In this document: positions 24,648 to 32,769 of the stretch, in pieces
How positions within the stretch are numbered: the stretch's first letter is position 1
Layout of the letters: every line of letters starts with the position of its first letter
Assembly (NCBI GenBank): GCA_965206975.1
Contig: OZ242253.1
Span: 1,116,001 to 1,180,000 of the forward strand
Length of the DNA: 64,000 bases
Direction of reading: 5' to 3'
Source: JAAXGI01 sp965206975
GTDB taxonomy: Bacteria > Gemmatimonadota > Gemmatimonadetes > Longimicrobiales > Gaopeijiaceae
The notes under the pieces: model-generated
What the model was told of the DNA's origin: nothing
Database searches by the model: none
What the model saw: only the letters and a program-made list of their open reading frames with translations
Translations under genes and position numbers: made by a program

Positions 24648-26936
24648 TCAGCCGACGATCGAGAGCGCCGGCCTCTCAAGGCGCGTTCGCCGGAACTCCC
24701 GGCGCCCTTCAACAGTCGCAGCCAGCTCGACGGCCTGGAAGAAGGCGGCGGGCGCGTGCTCCGCCGCGGCCGGCGGGGCGACAACGAGGATCGGGACGGG
24801 AAATTGCTTCCGATCGGAGAGGAGATCTATCGCACCGCGGATAAGCTCCTCGACACCGCTCTCATAGAGCTCCCAGACGAGGATGGCGCCGACGGCCCGG
24901 CTGCTCGAACGACGGTTTAGCCAGACGGCGAGGTGCACCGCTAGACGGACGGCGACGGCCTCGAGACCGCTTGGAATCCGCGCGGCCCCGTCCGCCCCCA
25001 CGACCCGAACGCCGTCTCGGACGCGGAGTCCGACCAGGCGGCCTTCCGTGATCTGGCTGAGGAGGCCCCCCGCCCTTCTCAGGAGATCGCGAAGGCGCGC
25101 CTCCGCGGCGGGTCCGGTCCCAGCCCCTTCGTCTTCCGCGGGAACTTCCGGCACGACCGGGTCCGCGGGGGCGGGATCGATCACGGGCTCCGCGCGCTCC
25201 GACCGGGCCCGCTCCAGCGTTTCGGCCGCCTTCTCCGCGGCTGCCTGAAGCCGCAGGGCGTGCTCCTCGAGGCGCTGAAGCTCCTCCGGCTTCTCCTCGA
25301 GCTGCTCGCGCCGCCGCGCCCACCAGCGCCCGTCCTGCACGACCTCCTCCCACTCGCTCTGGAGGGTGCCGAGCAGATCCGTATACCCCTCCCCCAGCGT
25401 ACGCCCGCAGGTGGGGCAGCTCGCCTTCCCTTCCTCCGCCAACAACTCCCGGATCCGTTCCCGGAGCTCACCCGCCCGGTCCCGGTAAGCCTGCAGCTTC
25501 GATTCCGCTTCCTGCCGCTCCTGCGCCCACTCGAGATTCGAGGCCTCGAGGTCCCCCGAGGCCTCGATCCAGTCCGCCCGCCTCTCGATGAGCGCGGACT
25601 CGAGTACCTCGGTGCCCTCTGCCGCCCCGGTCGGGATGCGCGTCTCAGCCGCCCCCTCTCCCCCGGTACCGGCCACCTCACCCTCTCCGTCCCGGAGGTA
25701 GCAGCGGATCTGAGTGGCTGGATCTGGATCTCCCGCCCACAGGAGAGCGAGGTCCGGATCGCCCGGCGGGTCCGGATGGATCCGAAGCTCCCCCAAGAGA
25801 GCGTCGTCGCCCCATCCCCCCGCACCTCCCGTGAGCGCCTCCACGAGTCGCGCGCGCCAGGACTCTGCGTCCGAGGTGACGAGCGTGAGTCCCCAGGAGA
25901 CGCCCGGCTCCGTGACTGGGAGGCTCCCCATCCCGGGGACGGAGAGGGTGTCAGGCGTCCACGCCGGTTTTCCGGGGTGAGGTTCGTCGGCACTCGAGGG
26001 CGGCTCCATATGGACTTCGAGGTGCGCAGCCCGCCTGAGCACGGCATCGAGGAGCCCCTGCGAGAGCCCGTCGCCGGGTGCAACGATCTCTCCCCGCAGG
26101 CGGGCACGCACGATCTTTCCCTCGACGCCGCCCGGCACCCCGTGGAGTACTTCGCGGAGGCGCCGAGTGCCCGCCTCGGGATCCTCCGCGGTGACGCGCA
26201 CCGGGGCCAGGTCCACGACGGGCCGGCCGGAGATCGGGTGGAACTCCGCCTCTCCCGAGGCCAGGTCGAAGATCAAGAAACCCCGCTCTTCGGTCGCCTC
26301 CTCCCACGGGCAGGTGCCGGGCCTCTCCGGCGCTCCCGCTGTCCGGACGTTCGGCCCGTACGCGACCGGCCGGTGATCGCCCCCCACGGCGACGTAGTTC
26401 CAATCGGAGGGATCGATCCGGATCCCATTCCCCGACCCGGATGGACGCCCCCGGATCAGAAGGAGATTCCAGCGCGCCGAGGGATCGGGGCGCACCTCGG
26501 GCCAGGGAGGACCGGCGGCCGCCCGGAAGGGGATGAGGAGGGCGTGAGCGTCGAGCCCAGGCAGGTGGACGGACCTAGGGGCGCCGGCCGCCGCTTCGAC
26601 GCCCGGAAGGGAATCCAATACGGCTACCGGCCCGGGGTCCGCCGGGCTCCTGGGCGAATCCCGCTCCCCTGCAATGATGAGCACCGGAATGTCCGGGAGT
26701 CGCCTTTGGAGGCGGGAGAGCGCCCGATGCGCGGTCAGGAAGGCCGTGCTCGGCGGATTCGGTCCATCGAAGATATCGCCCGTGATCAGGACGAGATCGG
26801 GGCGGTGCCGGGCGGCTTCCTCGAGGGCGGCGAGGAAGGCGGAAGCGATGTCTCGCTCCCTCCGGTTCCACCCGCGTTCCAGGTGAAAGTAGGCCCGGAA
26901 CCCGAGGTGGAGATCCGAGAGGTGTACAAGCCGCAC
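24648..26936 (-). CDS. Fused Mre11-like/Rad50-like protein with degenerate active sites
   Basis: The 762-residue chain combines both subunits of an SbcD/SbcC (Mre11/Rad50) complex. Residues 1-240 are a metallophosphoesterase fold: D8-x-H10 and G53-D54 are kept, but GNHD has become G90-E-R-D93, the LLLH motif reads LLLIRG, and GHxH reads G185-G-D-H188. Residues 325-440 look like a Rad50 N-lobe in which the Walker A loop has become TSDAESWR (GLTLVTSDAESWRARLVEALTG). Coiled coils at about 455-505 and 525-582 flank a zinc hook, C507-P-T-C510. Residues 615-740 resemble the C-lobe, with altered signature (IPSGLEA) and Walker B (AILVWELYES). The GTG at 26936 follows AAGGG and sits 2 nt after the flavin reductase stop. 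Nuclease and ATPase activity are doubtful; a structural DNA-tethering role is inference. Confidence 0.75.
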   Translation of the reverse strand: MRLVHLSDLHLGFRAYFHLERGWNRRERDIASAFLAALEEAARHRPDLVLITGDIFDGPNPPSTAFLTAHRALSRLQRRLPDIPVLIIAGERDSPRSPADPGPVAVLDSLPGVEAAAGAPRSVHLPGLDAHALLIPFRAAAGPPWPEVRPDPSARWNLLLIRGRPSGSGNGIRIDPSDWNYVAVGGDHRPVAYGPNVRTAGAPERPGTCPWEEATEERGFLIFDLASGEAEFHPISGRPVVDLAPVRVTAEDPEAGTRRLREVLHGVPGGVEGKIVRARLRGEIVAPGDGLSQGLLDAVLRRAAHLEVHMEPPSSADEPHPGKPAWTPDTLSVPGMGSLPVTEPGVSWGLTLVTSDAESWRARLVEALTGGAGGWGDDALLGELRIHPDPPGDPDLALLWAGDPDPATQIRCYLRDGEGEVAGTGGEGAAETRIPTGAAEGTEVLESALIERRADWIEASGDLEASNLEWAQERQEAESKLQAYRDRAGELRERIRELLAEEGKASCPTCGRTLGEGYTDLLGTLQSEWEEVVQDGRWWARRREQLEEKPEELQRLEEHALRLQAAAEKAAETLERARSERAEPVIDPAPADPVVPEVPAEDEGAGTGPAAEARLRDLLRRAGGLLSQITEGRLVGLRVRDGVRVVGADGAARIPSGLEAVAVRLAVHLAVWLNRRSSSRAVGAILVWELYESGVEELIRGAIDLLSDRKQFPVPILVVAPPAAAEHAPAAFFQAVELAATVEGRREFRRTRLERPALSIVG

Positions 26937-26938
26937 TC

Positions 26939-27430
26939 TTAACCCTTCGAGAGATCGGCGAAAGTACCGAACTCGCTGCCGAAGAAGATGAGCGGGGAGC
27001 CGTCGGAGCCGAGGCCGTGATCGACCACCTCCCCGATGAGTATGACGTGGTCCCCGGCCTCGACGCGCTCCCACACGCGGCAGCCCGTCCAGGCCAGCGC
27101 CTCCTCAAGGATCGGAAGTCCGCCGGGAGTCTCCGTCACCTTAAGCTCCTGAAAGCGTTCCTCAGGGAGGTCGGCGGAGAAGCGTCGGGCGAGCTCCACG
27201 TGCTCGGCCCGAAGAAAGGAGACGGCGAAGCGGCCGCCCTCGAGGAGCACGGGAAGGGAGGCAGAGCCCCGGTCCGCGCACACGAGGATCAGGGGGGGAT
27301 GAAGCGATACGGAGGCGACGGCGCTTGCGGTAAATCCTACGGGCTGCCCCGTGCGATCCCGAGCCGTCACGACCGTGACCCCGGACGGATACCGGGACAT
27401 CACCCGCCTGAACCACTCCGCGTTCTGCAA
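26939..27430 (-). CDS. Flavin reductase-like FMN-binding protein
   Basis: The 163-residue protein belongs to the flavin reductase domain family (HpaC/RutF-like), which binds FMN in a split beta-barrel and supplies reduced flavin to monooxygenases. Seen are RRVMSRYPSGVTVVTARD at the start, GFTASAVASVSLHPPLILVC, the FMN-binding stretch with F-x-V-S-F-L, and DHVILIGEVVDHG near the end. Its TAA is 2 nt from the GTG of the downstream Mre11/Rad50-like gene, so they are translationally coupled although no functional link is known. No monooxygenase gene is adjacent, so the partner enzyme is unknown. Confidence 0.9.
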   Translation of the reverse strand: MQNAEWFRRVMSRYPSGVTVVTARDRTGQPVGFTASAVASVSLHPPLILVCADRGSASLPVLLEGGRFAVSFLRAEHVELARRFSADLPEERFQELKVTETPGGLPILEEALAWTGCRVWERVEAGDHVILIGEVVDHGLGSDGSPLIFFGSEFGTFADLSKG

Positions 27431-27786
27431 CCTCCCCCCTGCGCAGCGTGACGCCTCGCCACGGGACCGCTCCCGCCTTTGCGCTCACCCCAAGGCTCGG
27501 ATAAACTGTGGGCCAGGGCCCGTAGCATCGCCCGGCCGCCGCACGACGGCCCCTCAGGCGGCAGGTGCACCCACCGGCGAGTGCCTGTGCACGCCAAGTG
27601 CTTCGCCCGTCTGGCACTTCCTGTGATCTTAATCGGCGCCCCCGCATGCGACAACGTGATTCCCGCCGCCGCCCGGGGGAGCCGCTCTCTCGTGCATTCC
27701 CCCGCATGGACGCGGGGGTCCGGGGGCCCGTAGCTGGCTGGTCCCGTAGGGCCGGCAGCCTCCGGCCCGGGCCCGCCATCCGCGCC
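27431..27786. other. Divergent intergenic region with hairpins
   Basis: This 356-base gap contains several hairpins on the plus strand, for example AAGTGC/GCACTT (27596-27619) and CCCCGC/GCGGGG (27700-27718). It precedes a BtuFCD-type operon, but I could not find the conserved B12 box, so I do not call a cobalamin riboswitch. Confidence 0.4.
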
Positions 27787-28743
27787 ATGGGGGGAATGCG
27801 GCGGCTCCGCTCTCTCCCTGAACGAATGCGGCTTGCCCCTCCGCTAGAGAGGCGTGCGGCGCGTCTCTCGATTCGAGGCACCGCAGGGATCGCCCTCCTC
27901 TGCTCCCTCGCGGCGACGCTGACCGCCGGCTGCGGAGCGGGCGCAGGGGAAGACGGGCCTCGGGGAGCCGGATCGATCCGGCTCGTGGACGATGGAGGGG
28001 CCGTGATCGAGCTCTCCAAGCCCCCTCGGCGGATCCTCTCCCTCGTCCCTTCCGCGACTGAGATCCTCGTTGCCCTCGGCCAGGAGGCTCGCCTCGTCGG
28101 ACGGACGGACTACGACACAGAACCCCCTGTCGCCCACCTCCCTTCGGTGGGAGGCGGACTTCGGCCCTCGATCGAGCGCGTCATTTCCCTTGATCCGGAG
28201 ATCGTGGTCCGGTTCCGGGCTGAGTCCGACCCCGTGACCCCCCGGCAGCTGGACGCCAGCGGTATCGCTCATGTAGCGATTCGGCCGGACCGCTTGGAGG
28301 ATATCGGAAGGATCATTCGCCTCCTCGGGTCCATGGTCGGAGAAGAAGCACGGGCGGACTCGCTTCGCACGGCCATGGAGCGGGACGCGGACGCGGCGAG
28401 CCGGGAGGCTGGTTCCCGGCGTTCCCCCCGGGTCGCCCTCCTCCTCGGGGGTGATCCCCCCACGCTCGCCGGGCCCGAAACCTTCCTCAGCGAACTCCTG
28501 GAGGCCGCGGGCGGGAGGAACGCCTTTCCTGAGCTCGAGGAACTCTACGCACCGATCAGCCTCGAGGAGATCCTCATCCGGGAGCCGGACCTCATCCTCG
28601 CACCCGAGGCGACCCCCGTTCCGCGCCCCCTCGCCGGCATACCGCACCGCGAGTTCCCGGTCCGCGTGTTGACGCCGGGCCTTCGGATCGGCGAATCCAT
28701 CCGCCTCCTCTCATCCCTCCTGGGTCCGGACGGTCGAAGGTGA
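27787..28743 (+). CDS. BtuF-like ABC transporter substrate-binding lipoprotein
   Basis: Periplasmic or lipid-anchored binding protein of a cobalamin/iron-siderophore-type importer. The 318-residue product has a basic N-terminus, a hydrophobic signal (TAGIALLCSLAATLTAGC) with a lipobox LTAGC, then a class III binding-protein fold with RILSLVPSATEILVALG, HLPSVGGGLRPSIERVISLDPE and a long connecting helix. The SLVPSATE and VGG-PSIE motifs are typical of BtuF-like proteins. The start is uncertain among ATGs at 27787, 27796 and 27826. Its TGA overlaps the permease GTG by 4 nt. Cobalamin as ligand is inference from similarity. Confidence 0.82.
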   Translation: MGGMRRLRSLPERMRLAPPLERRAARLSIRGTAGIALLCSLAATLTAGCGAGAGEDGPRGAGSIRLVDDGGAVIELSKPPRRILSLVPSATEILVALGQEARLVGRTDYDTEPPVAHLPSVGGGLRPSIERVISLDPEIVVRFRAESDPVTPRQLDASGIAHVAIRPDRLEDIGRIIRLLGSMVGEEARADSLRTAMERDADAASREAGSRRSPRVALLLGGDPPTLAGPETFLSELLEAAGGRNAFPELEELYAPISLEEILIREPDLILAPEATPVPRPLAGIPHREFPVRVLTPGLRIGESIRLLSSLLGPDGRR

Positions 28744-29744
28744 GGCTCCGGCCGGTGCCAGCGCCACTCGCTCTCGCCTGCACCGGGGCGGCTGCAGCCC
28801 TCGGACTCCTCCTCGCCGTCCGCTTCGGGGCGGTCGCCCTCACCCGCGCCGAGTTCCTTGGGGCGGTGTCGGGATCAGGGGCCGAGTCGGACAGATTCAT
28901 CGTGATTGGGCTCCGCGCTCCGCGGGCCCTGATGGCGAGCCTCGTCGGCGGCGGTCTCGCCGTCGCGGGCGCCACCTTCCAAGCGCTCCTCAGAAACCCG
29001 CTCGCCGAGCCGTACATCCTGGGGATATCCGGGGGCGCTGCTCTCGGCGCGGTGTTGGCTCTCGCCGGGGGGTGGGTCTCGGTCACCTCGTTCGCCCTCC
29101 CGCTCGCGGCATTCGCGGGAGCGATCCTTGCGATCGGGCTCGTTTTCGGGGTCGCCCTCTCCGGTACACGTCGGATGGACGTGCGGGTGCTGCTCCTTGC
29201 GGGGGTGGTCGTGGGAGCGTTCTTCCAGGCGTGTGTCGCCTTGGCCCTGACGCTCACCGAGGCAAACACGATGCGCTCGGCCCTCCTCTGGATGATGGGA
29301 AGCATCGGTGGCGCGAGCTGGCGGGGCGTCACGATCGTCGGCGCGTATACGATCCCGCTCCTTCTCATCCTCGTCTCCCTCGCGCGACCGCTCAACCTGA
29401 TGGCGATCGGGGAGGAGACGGCAATGCATCTCGGCACCGATGTCGAGCGCGTAAAGCGGCTCGCCTACGGATCCGCGTCTCTTGTGGCCGCCGCAGGTGT
29501 CACCTTCGTCGGGGTCATCGGCTTCGTCGGGCTCGTCATCCCCCACGGGGTCCGTCTCGTCGCGGGGGGGGATCACCGCCTCCTCCTTCCGCTCTCCTTC
29601 CTTGCGGGGGCGGCCTTCCTCACCATCGCGGACCTCGTGGCCCGGACCGCGCTCGCTCCCGCAGAGATCCCGGTCGGGATCGTTACGGCACTGGTCGGCG
29701 TACCCTTCTTCCTCCTCCTCCTCAAGAAGGGCCCGGGGCCATGA
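28740..29744 (+). CDS. FecCD/BtuC-family ABC permease
   Basis: Inner-membrane permease of a vitamin B12 or iron-siderophore importer, working as a homodimer. The 334-residue protein has about ten helices and the family signatures RAPRALMASLVGGGLAVAGATFQALLRNPLAEPYILG near the start and TFVGVIGFVGLVIPHGVRLVAG near residue 265, the latter being the coupling region for the ATPase. The GTG start at 28740 forms GTGA with the stop of the binding-protein gene, and the TGA overlaps the ATPase ATG in ATGA. The three genes therefore form a tightly coupled operon. Confidence 0.93.
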   Translation: MRLRPVPAPLALACTGAAAALGLLLAVRFGAVALTRAEFLGAVSGSGAESDRFIVIGLRAPRALMASLVGGGLAVAGATFQALLRNPLAEPYILGISGGAALGAVLALAGGWVSVTSFALPLAAFAGAILAIGLVFGVALSGTRRMDVRVLLLAGVVVGAFFQACVALALTLTEANTMRSALLWMMGSIGGASWRGVTIVGAYTIPLLLILVSLARPLNLMAIGEETAMHLGTDVERVKRLAYGSASLVAAAGVTFVGVIGFVGLVIPHGVRLVAGGDHRLLLPLSFLAGAAFLTIADLVARTALAPAEIPVGIVTALVGVPFFLLLLKKGPGP

Positions 29745-30535
29745 TCTTCGAGACCGACGGGGTCGCGGTCCGCTATAGCCGGGACCGGCCGGCGGCGCTT
29801 CGGGACGTGTCGATCCACGTCCCGTCTGGCTCCCTCTACGCGGTGCTCGGCCCGAACGGCTCGGGGAAATCGACGCTCCTTCGTGCACTCCTGGGTTCCG
29901 TGCCGCTCGCGGGAGGGCACGTCCTGGTGGACGGGAAGCCGGTACACGCATGGAGCCGGCGGGCGATCGCGCGCACGGTCGGGGTGGTCGCTCAGACGGA
30001 GAGCGTCACCTTTCCGATCTCGGTCCGAGACTTCGTCTCGATGGGGCGGTACCCCCATCTCGGAGCCCTTCGGGGGGAGCGCGCGGAGGACCGGAGGGCC
30101 GTCGCAGCGGCGCTGGATGCGTGCGAGGCGCTCGAGCTGGCGGACCGCTGGCTCGCGACGCTCTCCGGCGGGGAGCGTCAACGGGTCCGGATCGCCCGCG
30201 CCATGGCGCAGGAGCCGGAGGCGCTCGTCTTGGATGAGCCCACCGCGAGCCTCGACCTCCGGCACGAAATGGGGATCCTAAAGCTGCTTCGGGCGTCCGC
30301 CGACGGGGGGTTGACGGTGATTCTCGTCACCCATCAGATGGAACTGGCCGCCCGCTTCGCGGACCGGCTCCTCCTCCTTGACGAGGGGAGGGTCGCGGCG
30401 GAGGGAGCCCCGAACACCGTCTTGCGCGAGGACGTCCTGGGAAGCGTCTACCGGTGGCCCGTCACCGTGAGGGAGAATCCCGTTACGGGGCATCCGGACA
30501 TCACGCCCCTATCGCGCAGGGGGGCCGAGACGTAA
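29741..30535 (+). CDS. ABC transporter ATPase, BtuD/FecE type
   Basis: Cytoplasmic ATPase powering the BtuF/BtuC-like importer encoded immediately upstream. The 264-residue protein has Walker A GPNGSGKST, Q-loop VAQTESVTFPISV, signature LSGGERQRV, Walker B ALVLDEPTASLD and the H-loop VTHQ. The tail after the ABC domain (SVYRWPVTVRENPVTGHPDI) is typical of siderophore/cobalamin ATPases. The ATG at 29741 overlaps the permease stop. A gap of about 75 nt then separates it from the convergent rsgA gene. Confidence 0.93.
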   Translation: MIFETDGVAVRYSRDRPAALRDVSIHVPSGSLYAVLGPNGSGKSTLLRALLGSVPLAGGHVLVDGKPVHAWSRRAIARTVGVVAQTESVTFPISVRDFVSMGRYPHLGALRGERAEDRRAVAAALDACEALELADRWLATLSGGERQRVRIARAMAQEPEALVLDEPTASLDLRHEMGILKLLRASADGGLTVILVTHQMELAARFADRLLLLDEGRVAAEGAPNTVLREDVLGSVYRWPVTVRENPVTGHPDITPLSRRGAET

Positions 30536-30611
30536 GTAGCTCGCGCGCCCGGAGCCGCCGGGATGGAGCGCGCCGTGAGACCTCGGTGCCAGCCACGGCA
30601 ACCGCTGCCGG

Positions 30612-31529
30612 TCAGGACCCGCTGAGAAGCGCCAGGTAACTCGCATAGCGCCCCCTCCCGATTCGCCCGTCCCCCACCTCGGCCTTCACGGCGCACTCCG
30701 GTTCGTGGGAGTGCGTGCACCCCCGGAAGCGGCACCGGGCCGAAGCTTCCCTGAACTCGGGGAAGGCGTCGGAGAGGAGCGTCGCGTCAACGCCCCAGAG
30801 CGTCACGTCGGAAAACCCCGGCGTATCGGCCACCCAGGAGTTGGGAGTGATGGGGAGGAGCCGCGCGCTCACCGTCGTGTGGCGTCCCCTCCCGCGCCGC
30901 CGGCTTACCGCTGCCGTTCGAAGCTCGAGGCCTGGAAAGAGAGCGTTTAGGATCGTCGACTTCCCGACCCCGGACGGTCCGGCCAGGACGGAGACGCCGT
31001 CCCCCATGCGCGTCCGGACCGCCTCCAGCCCCGCACCGGTGCGCGCAGAGACAGCGAGCACATCATACCCGACCTTCGTGTAGGTCGAAGCCACCTCCGC
31101 CGCCACTGGAGGAGCCCGGGAAAGGTCCAGCTTGTTGATCACCAGGGTCGGGGGGATTCCGCATGACTCCCCGAGGACGAGAAAGCGGTCCACGGCCTGT
31201 GGGGTGAGGGGCGGATCAACCGCCGAGAGGACGACAAAGAGACGGTCCACATTCGCCGCCGCCACCTTCGGTCTCCGGCCACCGGGCCCGGCCCGGACGA
31301 GCTCATTCTCCCGGTCCCGCACGTCCTCGATCGTCCAGGCGCCACCCTCCCCCTCCCGGCGAACCACCACCTTCTCGCCCGCAACGACCCGGTCCCCCGT
31401 CCGCGAGATCATCTTCAGGCGTCCCCGCAGATGGGCCTCCACGTCGCGCCCATTCTCGAGCTGTACGCGGTAGACGCCGCCCGCTGTCTCGAGGACCCGG
31501 CCCTCAGAGCTCCGGCGGGGAGGCGTCAC
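30612..31529 (-). CDS. rsgA: Ribosome small-subunit-dependent GTPase
   Basis: Circularly permuted GTPase that acts in late 30S subunit maturation. The 305-residue protein has an OB-fold N-domain (about 1-85), then the GTPase motifs in permuted order: G4 NKLD at 132-135, G5 SAR at 161-163, G1 GPSGVGKS at 184-191, G3 DTPG at 235-238. A zinc-binding knuckle follows (C266, C271, H273, C279). All family features are present. GTG at 31529 is the start. It lies 112 nt downstream of the RpoD-like sigma gene on the same strand and may be cotranscribed with it. Confidence 0.95.
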   Translation of the reverse strand: MTPPRRSSEGRVLETAGGVYRVQLENGRDVEAHLRGRLKMISRTGDRVVAGEKVVVRREGEGGAWTIEDVRDRENELVRAGPGGRRPKVAAANVDRLFVVLSAVDPPLTPQAVDRFLVLGESCGIPPTLVINKLDLSRAPPVAAEVASTYTKVGYDVLAVSARTGAGLEAVRTRMGDGVSVLAGPSGVGKSTILNALFPGLELRTAAVSRRRGRGRHTTVSARLLPITPNSWVADTPGFSDVTLWGVDATLLSDAFPEFREASARCRFRGCTHSHEPECAVKAEVGDGRIGRGRYASYLALLSGS

Positions 31530-31641
31530 CGCAGGGCCCGAGGGTCTTCTGAAGAGGGCGGAACGAGATCGCCCCGCTCAGCCGGGCCCACTGCTGGAGG
31601 CACGGCCGAACGGGGCGAGTCCACGGCGGACCACACGGGGG

Positions 31642-32550
31642 CTACGCGGCGAACGACTCCAGCGCCGATCCCTTCTTCCCCTCTCGCAGCCGGCGGAGCG
31701 CCCGGTCCCTGAGCTGCCGGATCCGCTCCCGGGTCACGCCCAGCATGTTCCCGATCTCCTCGAGGGTATGCTCGCACTCCCCGTCGAGTCCGAAGTAGAG
31801 ACGGAGCACCTTCGCATCCCGCGCCTCGAGCGTCTCGAGCGCCCCCGAGACCGCCTCGGAGAGGAGGCGCATCTCCACGTCCTGCTCCGGCTCCGCTGCC
31901 TCCTCGTTGATGAAGCGCTCGACCAGTTGCGAGTCCTCGCTGTCGCCGATCGGCGCATCTAGCCGGATCTCCGCAGCGTTCAGCGTCTGGAGGGACTCGA
32001 TCAATTCAGGCGTGAGATCGGTCGCGGCACTCAGCTCCTCGGGATTCGGGTCGCGCCCGAGTTCCTGCTTCAGCCGCTCCTTCTCACGGAAGATGCGGGC
32101 CAGGTCCGATGCGCGGTTCAGCGGCACGCGCACGGAGCGGCCGTGGTTCGCGAGCGCCGCCAGGATCGCTTGGCGAATCCACCAGACCGCATACGAGATG
32201 AATTTGACCCCCTGCTCGGGATCGAATTTTCGCGCAGCCGTGACGAGCCCGACATTCCCCTCCTGGATCAGGTCCGTGAGGGATACGCCACGATTCTGAT
32301 ACTTCTTGGCGACGCTGATGACGAACCTCAGATTCGCCCGCGCGAGCTCCTGGACCGCGTCCTCGTCTCCAGCTTGGGCGAGAGCCCCGAGCTCCTTCTC
32401 CTTGTCCGGCGTGATCAACTCGTGCCGGCTCACGTCACGCAGGTACTGGTCGAGAGCCGTCTGCTCGTCGAGGGTGGTGTCGAACGCGCTCAACGATCCC
32501 CGGGATCGTCCCTTCCTCTTTGGACGCGCTTTCGAGGCGGTGGTGGCCAT
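31642..32550 (-). CDS. RpoD-like sigma-70 factor (short, group 1 or 2)
   Basis: The 302-residue protein has all sigma-70 core regions but no acidic region 1.1 or long non-conserved region. Region 1.2 (TALDQYLRDVSRHELITPDKE) is at about 31-52; region 2 has LRFVISVAKKYQNRGVSLTDLIQEGN and FISYAVWWIRQAI; region 3 has RVPLNRASDLARIF; region 4 ends with TLEEIGNMLGVTRERIRQLRDRALRRLR. Short sigma factors of this build serve as the primary sigma in several FCB-group bacteria, so it could be housekeeping or a group 2 factor. GGAGAT precedes the ATG at 32550. An insertion sequence lies 215 nt upstream. Confidence 0.92.
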   Translation of the reverse strand: MATTASKARPKRKGRSRGSLSAFDTTLDEQTALDQYLRDVSRHELITPDKEKELGALAQAGDEDAVQELARANLRFVISVAKKYQNRGVSLTDLIQEGNVGLVTAARKFDPEQGVKFISYAVWWIRQAILAALANHGRSVRVPLNRASDLARIFREKERLKQELGRDPNPEELSAATDLTPELIESLQTLNAAEIRLDAPIGDSEDSQLVERFINEEAAEPEQDVEMRLLSEAVSGALETLEARDAKVLRLYFGLDGECEHTLEEIGNMLGVTRERIRQLRDRALRRLREGKKGSALESFAA

Positions 32551-32765
32551 GTCGATCTATCTCCCCGGAGTCAGAAAGACTCGTACGTTGATCCTGCTCG
32601 TGGGCCCGCCGGGTGCCACGCCTTCTCAACGGCCCGGCGACCCGCTGCCCTCCTGCCCTGCCCGTCCGGGCCAGGTTCCCAGCCCGCCGCGCCCCTGCTA
32701 AACCCCGCTCGCCTCTGGGTTCCCCCCTGAATCCCCTATCCCTCGGGGGACGAGCGCGGAGGGGC

Positions 32766-32769
32766 CTAG
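32766..32769. repeat. Target-site duplication CTAG, left
   Basis: Four-base direct repeat next to the left inverted repeat, matching 34252-34255. It supplies the TAG stop codon of the transposase gene on the minus strand. Confidence 0.8.

Noticed and set aside
27431..27786. Cobalamin riboswitch upstream of the BtuFCD-like operon
   Set aside because: The region has hairpins but I could not find the conserved B12 box or the flanking core elements on the plus strand.
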